Assembly: GCF_037975245.1 (NCBI RefSeq)
Contig: NC_092563.1
Coordinates: 28,917,960 to 28,981,959 of the forward strand
DNA length: 64,000 nucleotides
Source: Apostichopus japonicus
Taxonomy: Eukaryota > Echinodermata > Holothuroidea > Aspidochirotida > Stichopodidae
Direction: 5' to 3'
The position numbers were made by a program, and so were the translations under genes. The first letter of the stretch is position 1. Every line of letters starts with the position of its first letter. This document shows, piece after piece, positions 43,601 through 54,658 of the stretch. The notes under the pieces were generated by a model, which saw nothing but the letters and a program-made list of their open reading frames with translations, ran no database searches and was not told the origin of the DNA.

Positions 43601-45632
43601 CGGCTGCGCCTCGTTGAATGGAACATTCCATCTCTCAACTCATGAAATATATGCACTATTGCACTCATAACCATTTATTATTTGTATACTATACATACCT
43701 AGATATTTCTATAGGATTTAGTCGCCTACAGTAGACTTTGTGACCGATACACGTACCAAACACTGTCCTGCTTCATTTGATGGGTTTTGTCCTGAAACTG
43801 CTTTTTTCCTCTTATTCATATGTATTTGGTTAAATATTTGTGTCACTTCCTGATGGGCTATTAGAAGGGTTTCGGTCTTTGTGGAATGACAAAAGTGGAA
43901 TTGGTCGTTTCACACAAACGGTTGGTCGATGAACCAGGGGTTAATTTATCTGGTATCCGATAGCAAACTGCTTTGTATGCAATACGGGTAAGTTGGTATA
44001 TCTCTCCAAGTGTACAACAGATGTATAGCAGCTTTTTGTAGACAGGAATGTTAGTACTTTATATGAGACAACGTTCAGAGCGTTCAATCTTGCTCCACAA
44101 AAAATTTGAACCGCTGTAAAAGTTGACATTTTGATCAGTCATTAACAGACAACAGCTTAATGATACTTACCTCTTTGTGTTGGTTTTGATCAGCCATTGT
44201 TTCATATCGGTATTAATCATGCATTGGGATTTATATATTACAGTACCTTGGCTCATCTTGTTCAATGTGAAACAATAAAAAAAAACAATTAGCAACTCTC
44301 TGAAACATTTCTGATAATATATTTCTGGCAAGGTGTCATAAACAGGCCTGGATACGTAATGAAAGTGTGTGGGTGGTTGATGGAAATTTAATTGGGTCGA
44401 ATGAATCAGTCATTAGTAAGTACTCATAATAACAGGAAATTCGTTAAGAAGTACTTTACATAAGATAAAACCTGGTCTCCTTTTGCATTAATTAGTACAT
44501 TGTTTGTGATGTGATGTGTGAATATGATTTCCAAGGAATGTCTGACAACAAATGTCAGATCTGGTTATTTTAACCCCAAATAATTATCTAGCCTATCCTT
44601 GTTTTTGTCAAAGTAATATTCAAGAATGTGTGAGTCTCTGCTGACTATTAGCTGACAGTATTACTAAATGATTGACACATGCACATACAGACTCCCATGT
44701 GTCGGTGAGGGGGGGGGGGGCGAGGAGGTAAGTTGACAGGATATGGCATACTTAAAAACTGCTTTTCTGAGCTGATCATTGGGGTAGTGGATATGTCTTT
44801 GGACCTGGAGGTGATCAACTGCTAATTTATTTGTGTACCGGAAGGTTTTTCTAATGATTTGACGGTGTTAAGAAATAAATAATTACCTGGTAGATGTGGC
44901 CAGAGATAATCTCCTCCAATTAAGTACAAAGTACAGAGTGTGTGTTATTTCTTGGTTAAAGAGATGGGATCCCCTAGATCCAGAGAAAATACAAAACAAA
45001 TCAGCTCTCACACTTATCCTAGTACTGCAGGATGCTCTCAATTTCAGTTGTGTGGTTGGCATGTAGCCAAACTTAGTCCCAACAGTATCTATGTTTTAGT
45101 TAATTAGCTAATTGAGGAGCTATTTGAAACTTAATTCCTGTAAAAAAAAATGTAGTTTATTCAATTGGCTGGTAAATTTTCATGTCTAATACTGAAGTAA
45201 AAAAAAAATTGAAAATGTTAAAATAGCTCAATTTTCTGAGATGAATATTAATCAGAAAAAAAGTTGAGATGATGAAAATAGTGATAATTAAGTCTAATTT
45301 TTGATTTATTTGTTCATTATCCTTCATTAGACCCATCCAACCCCCATCCCCCCCCCCCAAAAAAAACCCACCAAAAAACAGGAGACTTATCTTAGTTTGA
45401 TCAATGCAATCTTAGTTTGGTTAATACATGGTAAACATAGTATGTGTTCATTTGGTACTGTAGGTTTGCACAAGATGCTGGTCACAAAAATGTACAAATG
45501 AGTTGCTTTAATCTTCCTACCAGTAAAAATTTGTCCGGTAGCAAAAAGAGAGAGAGAAAAATAGAGAAAAAAATCAAACACATCGAGAACAATCTGAAGG
45601 AGATTATCAATTGTGATTCCATTCGTCACTGA
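40481..45632 (+). CDS. Putative plus-strand gene, five phase-compatible exons (unnamed)
   Basis: Segments 40481-40609, 40892-41086, 41626-41752, 42739-42898 and 45464-45632 have acceptors and donors that fit, agree in phase, and sum to 780 nt, giving 259 residues and a stop. The first exon is preceded by an in-frame stop, so the true 5' end lies in exons I did not find. The predicted protein is helical in appearance. A hydrophobic part (CAFVVIDLFSH and FLACQFHKIVIVL) is followed by a Lys-rich C-terminal coiled coil (KKRERKIEKKIKHIENNLKE). I recognise no family. Two junctions are soft: the second exon's donor is GTCTGA, and the fourth exon has an alternative acceptor at 42702. In AT-rich DNA such chains can arise by chance, so this is a hypothesis. 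A 31-bp minisatellite lies in its third intron. Confidence 0.35.
40892..41086 (+). CDS. Candidate second exon of the plus-strand gene
   Basis: 65 codons in phase 0 after CACCTTCAACAG, including CSNAQEVLSTFTHVFHC and GKAIKDGPKFFQ. The donor TTTCAG|GTCTGA is poor. Confidence 0.3.
41626..41752 (+). CDS. Candidate third exon of the plus-strand gene
   Basis: It encodes THTTYLNTYCAFVVIDLFSH and continues to IVIVLIS, with donor ATCAG|GTACAT. An alternative acceptor at 41614 would need a different phase upstream. Confidence 0.3.
41783..42151. repeat. 31-bp minisatellite with higher-order pattern
   Basis: About 12 units of TGTGTATATGTCAATAAGGG followed by TACATTACTGG, with 33- and 23-bp variants. 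A block of consecutive variants (31-bp with CATCACTGG, 33-bp, 23-bp) occurs twice, 150 bp apart, which shows segmental duplication inside the array. Confidence 0.93.
42739..42898 (+). CDS. Candidate fourth exon of the plus-strand gene
   Basis: It encodes DLNFKDDSVPLGRKSDNDY and ends AFYTLQ with donor TTACA|GTACGT. An alternative start at 42703 (acceptor TATTTACAG) keeps the same phase. Confidence 0.33.
43294..43690. repeat. Palindromic foldback MITE
   Basis: A near-perfect inverted repeat of about 70 bp centres on CGGCTGCGCC at 43602-43611: GTTCCATTCAAC faces GTTGAATGGAAC, and GTGCAATAGTGCAAATATTTC faces its complement. An outer pair, TTTTATACAACACCT (43294) and AGGTGTTGTATAAAA (43508), encloses a further unit. 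Transcribed, it would form a long hairpin. Confidence 0.8.
45464..45632 (+). CDS. Candidate terminal exon of the plus-strand gene
   Basis: After the acceptor TTTGGTACTGTAG it reads FAQDAGHKNVQMSCFNLPT and continues to a Lys/Glu/Arg helix ending NCDSIRH and TGA. It is the most protein-like segment of this candidate gene. The overhang base completes a Gln codon from 42898. Confidence 0.4.
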
Positions 45633-46396
45633 ATGAAGATCTAAAAGTAACTCTGTGCCCCATTTGTACCTGTTTACCTCTCACATAATGTACGCTTTCA
45701 GTGATTATGATTACAGAAGATTACACATCAAATTTATATTTGTTTGTATAATTTAACAAACATGCATTTGATGGGTGTTCACTTTGAGAAACATCTATAG
45801 TGTTTACCATTGTATAACACGCCCTACTTTTGTGATAAGATGATTCAATATGACTAAAATTAATGATATCCATTGAAAGAGCAAATTTATATTTGTTACA
45901 GAATAAGTGCAGGTAGTCAGATTCACTGTTAACCTAATTAATGTGTGTTTATAAAGTAACTATGAAGAGCATGGCATACAACAGTTATACTGATCTAGGC
46001 ACTGGATGCATTATACGCTTTATAGTTCAATACCAAAAATGACTGTATAATTACGTAGTATAATGAAAATTCTAGGTATGAAAAGAATAGATTAAAAAAT
46101 ATGTTTTGTCTATAAGCTAGATTTTAACTATATCTTGAAAACAACTGTTTTAGTTTGGGACACAAACTTATGGTAATTTTTACAATTTACTTTCGTAATT
46201 TATTTCAATGACATTTCAGTAAAGTCATATTAACTGATTTTGAAATTTGCTGAAGAGTTGGACAGTTAATTCGTCCCATGTGTAACTGGGACTTTTATTG
46301 AAAAAACTTACTAGTATTGGGATTATGTTAAGCTGTCTTAACTCTTGAAGTGATTTTAATAGCCTTGGTTAGCATTAGGCTTAGGTAATCCTCTTA

Positions 46397-46670
46397 AGGT
46401 CTATGCACCCTGTGTCCACTAAATCTTATGGCGAGCGATCTTTCCAGTACTCCTCAACACTCCTTTGGAATAAACTCCCACTCAACATAAAGAATGTCGT
46501 GTCTGTGGAGATGTTCAAAACTGTTTTGAAGACACACCTTATTTCATTGTTATAATTTGTTATGTTTACTCTTATTGTATATTGTGTACATATCTTTCAC
46601 TTTCTTTTGAACAGCGCGGCGAGACTTTATTGTAAGTTGCGCTATATAAGAACTGTTATTATTAAGGTCC
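46397..46670 (+). mobile_element. LINE fragment: reverse transcriptase C-terminus and 3' tail
   Basis: 46397-46555 reads 52 codons to a stop, including TKSYGERSFQYSSTLLWNKL and MFKTVLKTHL. This is the conserved C-terminal tail of CR1/L2-type non-LTR retrotransposon ORF2 (YGERSF...LWN.LP..I......FK..LKTHL). It is followed by GTAAGTTGCGCTATATAAG and ATTATT. The copy is 5'-truncated. Confidence 0.8.
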
Positions 46671-46859
46671 ATAATCCTTGCATAATATACATGTACAGGG
46701 AAGGGAAGGGAAGGGAGGAAACTAATTGATATTGCTAAAACTTGTCTTTTAGGTGAGCATGTTGTCATAGCAACTGTGATATGGACTGCCTGAAGAATTT
46801 CATCCAAAAATGTTGCTCCTTTGGTATCCTCTCCTGTATCCAATGATTGGAGTTATTTT

Positions 46860-49800
46860 CAACTTGGTTCAAGGAGTGCCACATTTAAATCCAGTAAGAT
46901 AGTCACGATTGTGTTAACTATATAGAGTAAAGTAGTAATAATAACATGGGCTGCAAAACAAAAACACCATCAAACTTCTTATAACGTTTTTAAACAAGCT
47001 GGGATAACTTTAACCTTTCCTCTTTCAACAATCCTCTAGGGGATTAAACTCTCTGTCCTACCCTCTCTAACTTGTGAGGGTGGGAGTTGAAAAAAATTAA
47101 ATTAAATGGAAGGGACCCTAAGACGTTTCTCATGTGCTTTCCTCCATCCAATTGTCTCTGCTATTTTTCTTTCGACATCAGTCTTTGCGTGGTAATGCTC
47201 ATGTTTTCAACTCCTCCTGGCATTGCTACATGTATGTATGTACATATATATATGTCTATTGCCTTTCTTAAAAAAAATTCAGTCCCTGTCCTGAAGAAGC
47301 TCCTTTAATATGGTTCTCGAACATGTTTCAACCGGCTAACACAACGTGGGCTGCAAGTACTATCTGAGCTCTCAGCTCTGATGCAATGGCAAATACTTTA
47401 CCCCCTCACTTCCCTGTCTTCTTACAATAACTGCACTCTAACTGTACCTTGTCTGGACCACTTGGAAACCTAAGGTTAGCAATGTCCCCTCTCTCGCTAT
47501 GATGGGGCCATTTCGGCCTACCACCACCTCCTTATTCTAACAACCAAACTGTCCGGGCAGAGACAGTAAGGATAGTTAAAGATTATATCTGGAAAAAATT
47601 CTACATTTGCTAAAAGCATCATGTTTACCATTAATAATTTTTGTACATCTTTTATGCAAATCAAATATCAGATTTTAGAAATCAAAATTATTTATATTTT
47701 ACTCAGGGTTGTGTTATCTCAGAACTAACTAGATGAACAAACACTGGCAAGGACATTAAGTTAGAGAGTCCTCACAGGTTTACATCTCTTGAAATTAAAG
47801 CCAAATAACGGTTGGTGGCCTTTCATGAATGTTATATTACATTTTCATTGCATTTGACAGTACATGGATTGAGTAGTGATGTACTAAATACAACAGCTGT
47901 GTACTGTAACATCACATCATATATATCCCTTGCATGTTATGCATTACACTGTACTACTGCATTACTGTACTAGTAGAGTGGCTGGTAGTGATGATGCAAA
48001 TGGTGATGAAGTAATAGCAAAATCAAAGTGTTTACACACTATGTATCATTATGGTTTGTGCGGCAAGTTTGCTCTCTGTTTATATCAAAAGTAGGCTCTC
48101 GAGAATCAGTCGTTAAAATAATTGAGAAAAACAGCCCGATGATTGCACAACTTCAGTGAGTCACTGGGACAGAGGGATGGACAAGATTTTAATCCTGAGC
48201 AGGGAACGATATTTCCTCCATGTCAGGAAAGTAAATGCATGATAAGGTACTGGATATATAAATAAAGAGAATTTAGAGAGAGGGGATGAATAACATTGAG
48301 GCAAAGGGAAACTACGCTATGTCAGCGGGAAATCAAAAATTGGAGACCAAACATTCATGAATCAAATGAAAATATTTGTGATCAAGGGAAGGTATTTGTG
48401 CAGTCATCAAGGAAGAATACTCCAGAATACATCACACCTGGATGCTCTATTACTCACTGCTTAAGTGATGTTCAAGGTCATCAGTACTGTCCCCTCCCCC
48501 ACCACCCTCTCCACCCCCTCCCCTTAAAAAGAAAAAGATAGTAACCAGAGCTAAAAGTTTTCAAAATTACTCATCTGGTGGCTGTCATTCCCAAACCAGA
48601 CAGAGAGGTGGTTTCAGTTAGGTAATTAATTGCCTTTGAACAACAGTCCTGAACGCTCTTCATGAATGAGGATGGTGTTAAACTGCTTTATGAATATGAA
48701 CATGTGTGACCATTACATGACTGTCTAGCATATTTGGGAGCTATTCTGACGACCTTTAAACTCTCAAGCACTTTCTGTTTCAGTCAGGTATTGTCTGTAT
48801 CCTTTAAATCCAGGTAATGTAGTGGGACTTGTATTGATTTATGTGTGGGAACTTATTGTTCAATGTCTTTGAAATGTGTTTGAAATGACCAATGGTTGTC
48901 AGGGTATTGTCTCAGGTTATCAGCCTTGTACCTTCACCTCGATAAAGCCCTTTGTATTGTTATCGCATGTAGTCATACAGTACCTGTAAACCAACAATAG
49001 GGATCAGTTTTACATGATGCATGCTACAAGGGTACCCCTTAATCCTTTTGGATGATTTGCAAAAGTAATTCACAAAGTTTTCAGACTGAAGTTCCCTTTT
49101 TGTGGATCTTTCAGTCAATTTGTCGAGACTTGTCGAGTTTTTGTTTAGTAGTATTGCCCCACAACAAAGATACATTAATTTGCAATGCCATACATGTACA
49201 GTATAACCATTCTACACTGAAATCTGGACCACACTGGGAGTGAGTGTTGGAATATATATTGACCACTCCCTATGTATGAAACATGTTTATTTTGTGAGTT
49301 CTACAATACATTATACATTCCAGTATGTATCTTACTGAGCTTCAACTTAAATCGTTGACTTTTACACTGGATTCTACATTAAACTGAAAATATCCTATGG
49401 CTAACTTGCTTCTAAGTTATCTTACCATGTGTGCAGTTATGAGTCATTGTACTGAATAGCAAGGCTTTGTAATTAATGCACCCCCGTAATTGACACACCT
49501 TTAAATGTTCCTAGATATCACCTTGACAACCATACTGCAGACAACCTTTACCTTTTTGCACCTAAGTGCAGGGATATGTTATTCACAAGTATGAATCCGT
49601 TTCAAGTATGTGCCCATGAAGTTTTGGTTCATTTAAAAGCTTTTCACACACTCTCCCCAATGTTGCAAGTATTTTTCGCTTTTGGAAATCTTACTCTCTA
49701 AAAATAACCAAAATTACCTTGAGATGACGCCACTACTCCGTAAGAATGATCCGTCTGCTACTTCTAGGCATGCAAAGTGTGTGTACTTTATGACCTATAG

Positions 49801-50370
49801 ATGCTATGTTGTAATCAGTCAGCTGTTTACTGGTCGGCCAAATTTGCATATTTCTTAGTGCACCTTAAAGCAGTAGGGACAACAGAGAAATTATGAGGAG
49901 ATTGTGATACACACATTAAATGCTCTCTTAGTCTATTTTGTGTTTGGTCAGAGGCTCAGAGCATGGCAGACATCGTACAAAGTCAATGGATACACGCAAG
50001 CACACAGTAAGCTTATGGACAAATGATGAGTCAATTAAAGGGGTGTTAACGGACTTGACACATGAGACGTCTTCCAGTCAGAATCTTCTCAACTGTACCT
50101 TTTGTGGGAACAGAAGAATACATTTTCGGGGGTTACTTTATTCTGAGGAACTACTCATCTTAAAAGTGCTTACAGGTGAGTGTTTTGAGGTTTTGCTTAA
50201 TGGATATCGTTCAACAATTCCGTTAAGTGCGTCAATTTCAAAACAATCATGCTACTTCAAAAGTTGTATTAACTAATGGCTAGTCTGAACGGCTTCACTA
50301 AATGGACTTTCTCCACTGACAGTTTACAGGCCACTCACATGAGCACGTGACCACAGATTTACTTCGTTCC
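46860..50370. other. No supported gene
   Basis: It contains T-rich and C-rich runs and a degraded copy of the CTTACCTGTCTCCTCAC family at about 47400-47470. One minus-strand segment (48984-49211, 76 codons between a fair acceptor and a GTACTG donor, including LQSENFVNYFCKSSKRIKGY) could be an exon, but I found no partner. Confidence 0.35.
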
Positions 50371-50577
50371 CCGCTTACCTGTCTCCTCACAACTTTAGCA
50401 CAGCATTCTACCGTGTCTAGTATGCATGAGTAAACACTTTGGATGGTAGAATGAGAAAGCAGGGCATTGACCGGATAGGACCGGTCACTGAGGGTGCACA
50501 GTGTTAAAAGATTACCAGGGCATACTAGACACGGTAGAATGCGGTGCTAAGGTTGTGAGGAGACAGGTAAGTGGGTC
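50371..50577. mobile_element. Palindromic MITE, CTTACCTGTCTCCTCACAAC family
   Basis: Arms of about 58 bp: CTTACCTGTCTCCTCACAAC then CATTCTACCGTGTCTAG on the left, and the reverse complement on the right at 50520-50577. Related single-arm copies lie at 59198-59475 and 59975-60075, with weaker ones near 47400 and 57480. The middle shares GTGCACAGTGTTAAAA in reverse with the 60-kb copy. Confidence 0.8.
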
Positions 50578-51364
50578 ACTCGTAAATATATAAACCAGTA
50601 GGTTTTATAATGTTTACCTTACCATGTGCTCCATCTTCCCCCCTCCCCTCCCCATCTCCTTCCCTTCCCCTCGCCTCCACAGCCCATCACCCTCCCCTCT
50701 CCCTATATCCTGCTGTACTAAAGACTGTCCATAGGCTGATGCTCTTCCTTCAATATCTACTCCTGAGTTTGTTTATATTCCAGAATGAAGTAGTTCCTAC
50801 TTTTATTGCATCTCATTTGTGTTCTTCTCACTAGGAGCTAATTGCATAAGTGAATACTTAACACCTTGAAGTGAATCTTTGGATAGATTTACACCACCTT
50901 TGGAAGCAAACTTCATCAACTGTCACCTGATGAGAAACAAGCTATGATGCATTTCTCATCACATCATCTATCCGTCTACTTATTTTGCCATCCGGCACCC
51001 GCTCTCTTAACCACGGTATCTTAGCAACCAGTTGCATCTATCTAAAATGCTCTCTAAGGAGCATTTGTTGTTATCATGTTCATCCTTCAGTTATGAGCTG
51101 ATCTATCACAAATCAGATTTTTGAAACCTTTGGGAAGACTAGAATTTGTCCTAAATTTTTAAAATGACTTTTTTCGGCATGTAAAAGGATCTTTTGGAAA
51201 GGTCGTTCATTTCATGTAATTCAAGAGAAATCTCGTTAAGGTTAGCAAATACTGTAAATAAACAACGGCAACATGACTGGTTTTCCCTGGCTATAAATTG
51301 AAAAGCACAGACATAGAACAAGGAAAGTGAATTGAAGAGGAAGCAATATTCTAGGGTTGAGTTT

Positions 51365-51835
51365 AATTTCAAGAATGTACTTCCTGTTTATTCCTTCTGT
51401 CATTTAATTAATCAATTCACAAAGCAACTATAGGTGTATCCTACTGTACAAATGAATGAAACATGCAGTTTCATATTTTCAGTAAGTGCTAAGTTACAAC
51501 TTTCTAGGGTTAGGCTATGTTATTTCAAGAATGTACTTACCTGTTTAATTTCTTCTGATATTAAATTATTTATTCAAAAAGCAACTATATGGGTATCCTA
51601 CTGTACTAATGAATGAAAACATGCAGTTTCATATTTTGTGTTTACAGTCAGTAAGTGCTATGTTACAACTTTCTAGGATTAGGCTATGTTATTTCAAGAA
51701 TGTACGTCCCTGTTTATTTTTTCTCACATTTAATTATTAATTCAACTATAGGGGGTTCCTACTGTACGAATGAATGAAACATGCGGTGTCACATGACTCA
51801 CATCTTTGTTTTTACAGTCACTCAGTGCTAAGTTA
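51365..51835. repeat. Threefold tandem repeat of about 160 bp
   Basis: Three diverged units begin at about 51371, 51527 and 51697. Each carries TTTCAAGAATGTAC, ATTTAATTA, CCTACTGTAC, AATGAATGAAACATGC and AAGTGCTA.GTTACAACT. Confidence 0.85.
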
Positions 51836-52023
51836 CAACTACTCTTTGTACTACAGTGATTATAGTCACCAAAACTTTTTCTTCTTCTTTTGATCGACTG
51901 AATATTACCTGGGAAACAAATGAAAAGATGGCTGGTTGAATTGAGGAAACCTTTAGACAACTCATAAAAAGCTAGGCTTGCATAAATGTACAGTAAGTGT
52001 TTCCTGTGTTTCTCTGATGTCAA

Positions 52024-54650
52024 AAGCCCTTAATTAAATACACATTTCTTTAGACAGTGTTACTATTCATAGTACATCACCAGACTTGAGTTGAGTCAGT
52101 TGTAATACCGTTCAAGTAGATTATATATATTGATTCTTTGATTACTACAGCGATTGAGTGCCTTCCTCATACTGTATGAATAGCCTTACAGTGTAATACT
52201 AAAGTCAATGTACTGTATCATGTACTGTACTGTATGTTGCTATTAGCAGTGACCCTTACTACTCTCTTTCCATTAGCTACACTGTAGTATATTAACTTGT
52301 CATTTCGCTAATCTCCCTTCAATCATCAAAACTACTGTAGATCTTAGATTCACCAGTTTGTTGACTAATTGGAGAAATAATTGCCCGCGGTACTCAAACC
52401 ATGTTTTGATGTTATCTTTAATGCAAAAGGAGCCTGTTATGACAATCTCAGTATAGTGATATTTTGAGAAACTTAAAAAGAACTGAGTAGTTTGTTAAGA
52501 GTACACTCCATGACTACTTATCCTCTTGCATGAAGACAATTCCAGACGGTGATACATTGGTCCATGGGACATGAAACTGTTGGCAGTTTTGTTCCTAAGA
52601 GAAGTATTACCAGACAGTTGGGCTGGGATATGAAGGGGGAGGGGAGGGGTGTTGGTGGGGGTGTTAGTAAAGATGTTAAAAGTTTTCATGAGAAAATGCA
52701 AAAATAGTTTGAGATGAGTTCACCATTCTGTAACCTACAGTAACCTTTTAAGTTTGTCAAAAGATCAGTGCACAGCTTTGATTTTGAATTCTTCTTGCTC
52801 CCAATATGCAATTAACATTTGCAAACACTACTTTTGGGGTTAGAAATTGTTATTGACTTACTTTGCTTGTCTCAGACCTGTTTCTTGTGTGCTTACTTGT
52901 TCTCTGATCTATCTAGGCTTGGACCCCCCCCTAAAAAATTGGCAACATTTTAGCACTGCTCTCCCATTGAATCAAGTTGGGATGGCCTGATCCCTTCTCT
53001 CCCCCCCCCCCCCTCTGCACGTTTTCTCATACTTCCATTCCACCATTCGGAAGACTTACAAGGGAAAGAGTTTTGGAATTTTTGGTTGAGGTTTCCTGAA
53101 TGTAGCAACCACCTGCATTCAAGTTCTCATCACTCATGTAAAATACTCTTTTAATTTAATTAACTTCTCTCATTCCTTACCTGTCTCAACCCTACTATTG
53201 CACTGTCTATATATAGCATAGATTAACTACTAACATTTTACCATTGCTCCCCCCCCCCCCCCCCGTCATTGACCTCTTCCACGTCATTACCCATCAACTG
53301 TCCTGAATCTACCATTCAAACATCTAACATAACAACCTGTATCTGGTAACAAGTTTCCATCTTTAGGAATCAGTTGGTGTTTTCAACCAAGTTTCTTTCA
53401 GGTAGCTCCTGAGGTAATCAGTGGTTTCCTAGCTCTTAATAACCAAACCAGTATGTATATTCTGACTGATATGATACACAGTTGTAGGCTCTGAAAAAAA
53501 GGACGATGCAGGGTAGTTTGACAGTAGATGTCTTTCGTGCTCTTGAATTGAAGAAAATAGACACTCCCTCTGCAATAATGGTAGCTTCCAGATCCATGAT
53601 GGTCTGTACTTCCTGCTAGTCAATGTCTTGTCCCTTGATGTTGCATCGTCATCGTAGAGTCTATAACTTCCCCTGCAGCACATTTAAGGTGGCATCATGG
53701 GTTTTGCCATGACTGGTGACGATATTAAGACATTTCCTGTTTTTTTTCTCGGTTAGTCACTCTTCATTTTCCCTTTTCAGACGGTTATGCCTTGTCAAAG
53801 GTTGTTTCATGGCTAACCTCATCCATGTCAAATTGTTTTTCTTTATTGTCTGGGTAGTATTGCAGGTTAGGAGTACTTGGAAATTTTGTCAGAGATGCAC
53901 GGTCTTGTTATTGTTTATTTATATAATATATAAACTTATAACCATTATTTGCAGCCTGCAACATATCAATGAAACCAGAAATGGATCTTTTGCCACTAGA
54001 CTGTTGTGAAAAGGAAAAAAATTAGTTTTATTCCTCTCAGGCAAAGACCATACAGTATCTGTGGGTAATTTTCTACCTTAGTGTGCGGCAACAATTATGA
54101 AATCATTGTTGAAAATGTTATGCTCAACTTTATGGCATATTATCTTGTTAAAACCTAATACAGGTTATCATATGTGCGTTTTACATAGGAATGTACGGTA
54201 GTAAAGGAAGTTTGCAGTACTAATTATTATTGAGATTGATTAATTTATAATTGTGAGAGATGTTTTATTTCTATTTAGTTACTGTATACTGTAAATTAAC
54301 ATGCAAATCTCAATGATCTCATACTCCACTGTATCTATTACAGGGCTTGGATTATATCAGTTTGAAATTGTAAAAGGGTTGAGATTCCGTTGGAAATGTA
54401 ATATTCCAACAAGCCATCTCTCCTTCCTCTTCCCTTCCCTTCACTCCCCAACCCCTCTCCCACCCTTCCCCTTTCCCACTCTTTCCCCTCTCCCACCATT
54501 ATCCCTCTCCCCTAACCCTGCTTTCCCTCCCACTTCCACTCCCCAACCCTCTCTCCTCTCGTACCCCTTCACCACTCCAATCCCACCAAACTTGCAGATG
54601 GAAATGCTGAATCAACTGCAAAATAAGGTTGCTGTACATAGACAAATTGG
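52024..54650. other. No supported gene; pyrimidine tracts
   Basis: Homopolymer C-runs lie near 53000 and 53250, and a C/T tract of about 170 bases at 54415-54590. Open frames at 53429-53658 (minus) and 53497-53628 (plus) overlap each other and neither can be preferred. Confidence 0.35.
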
Positions 54651-54658
54651 CAAATTGG

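Noticed and set aside
44171-44197. A minus-strand start exon MADQNQHKE with good start context and donor GAG|GTAAGTAT.
   Set aside because: Only nine codons, inside an intron of a candidate gene on the other strand, and no following exon could be tied to it. It could be an upstream exon of the EF-hand gene, but the acceptor at 37804 is poor.
49938-50276. A 112-codon plus-strand frame with a strong donor (TTACAG|GTGAGTG) near 50176.
   Set aside because: No acceptor or partner exon; a different frame over the same bases looks as protein-like, so it is probably chance.
51742-52023. A 93-codon minus-strand frame with a GTAATA donor.
   Set aside because: It runs into the 160-bp tandem repeats and no in-phase neighbour was found.
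53429-53683. An 84-codon minus-strand frame including SRKYRPSWIWKLPLLQRE.
   Set aside because: A plus-strand frame over the same bases is equally plausible, and neither has good splice borders or partner exons.
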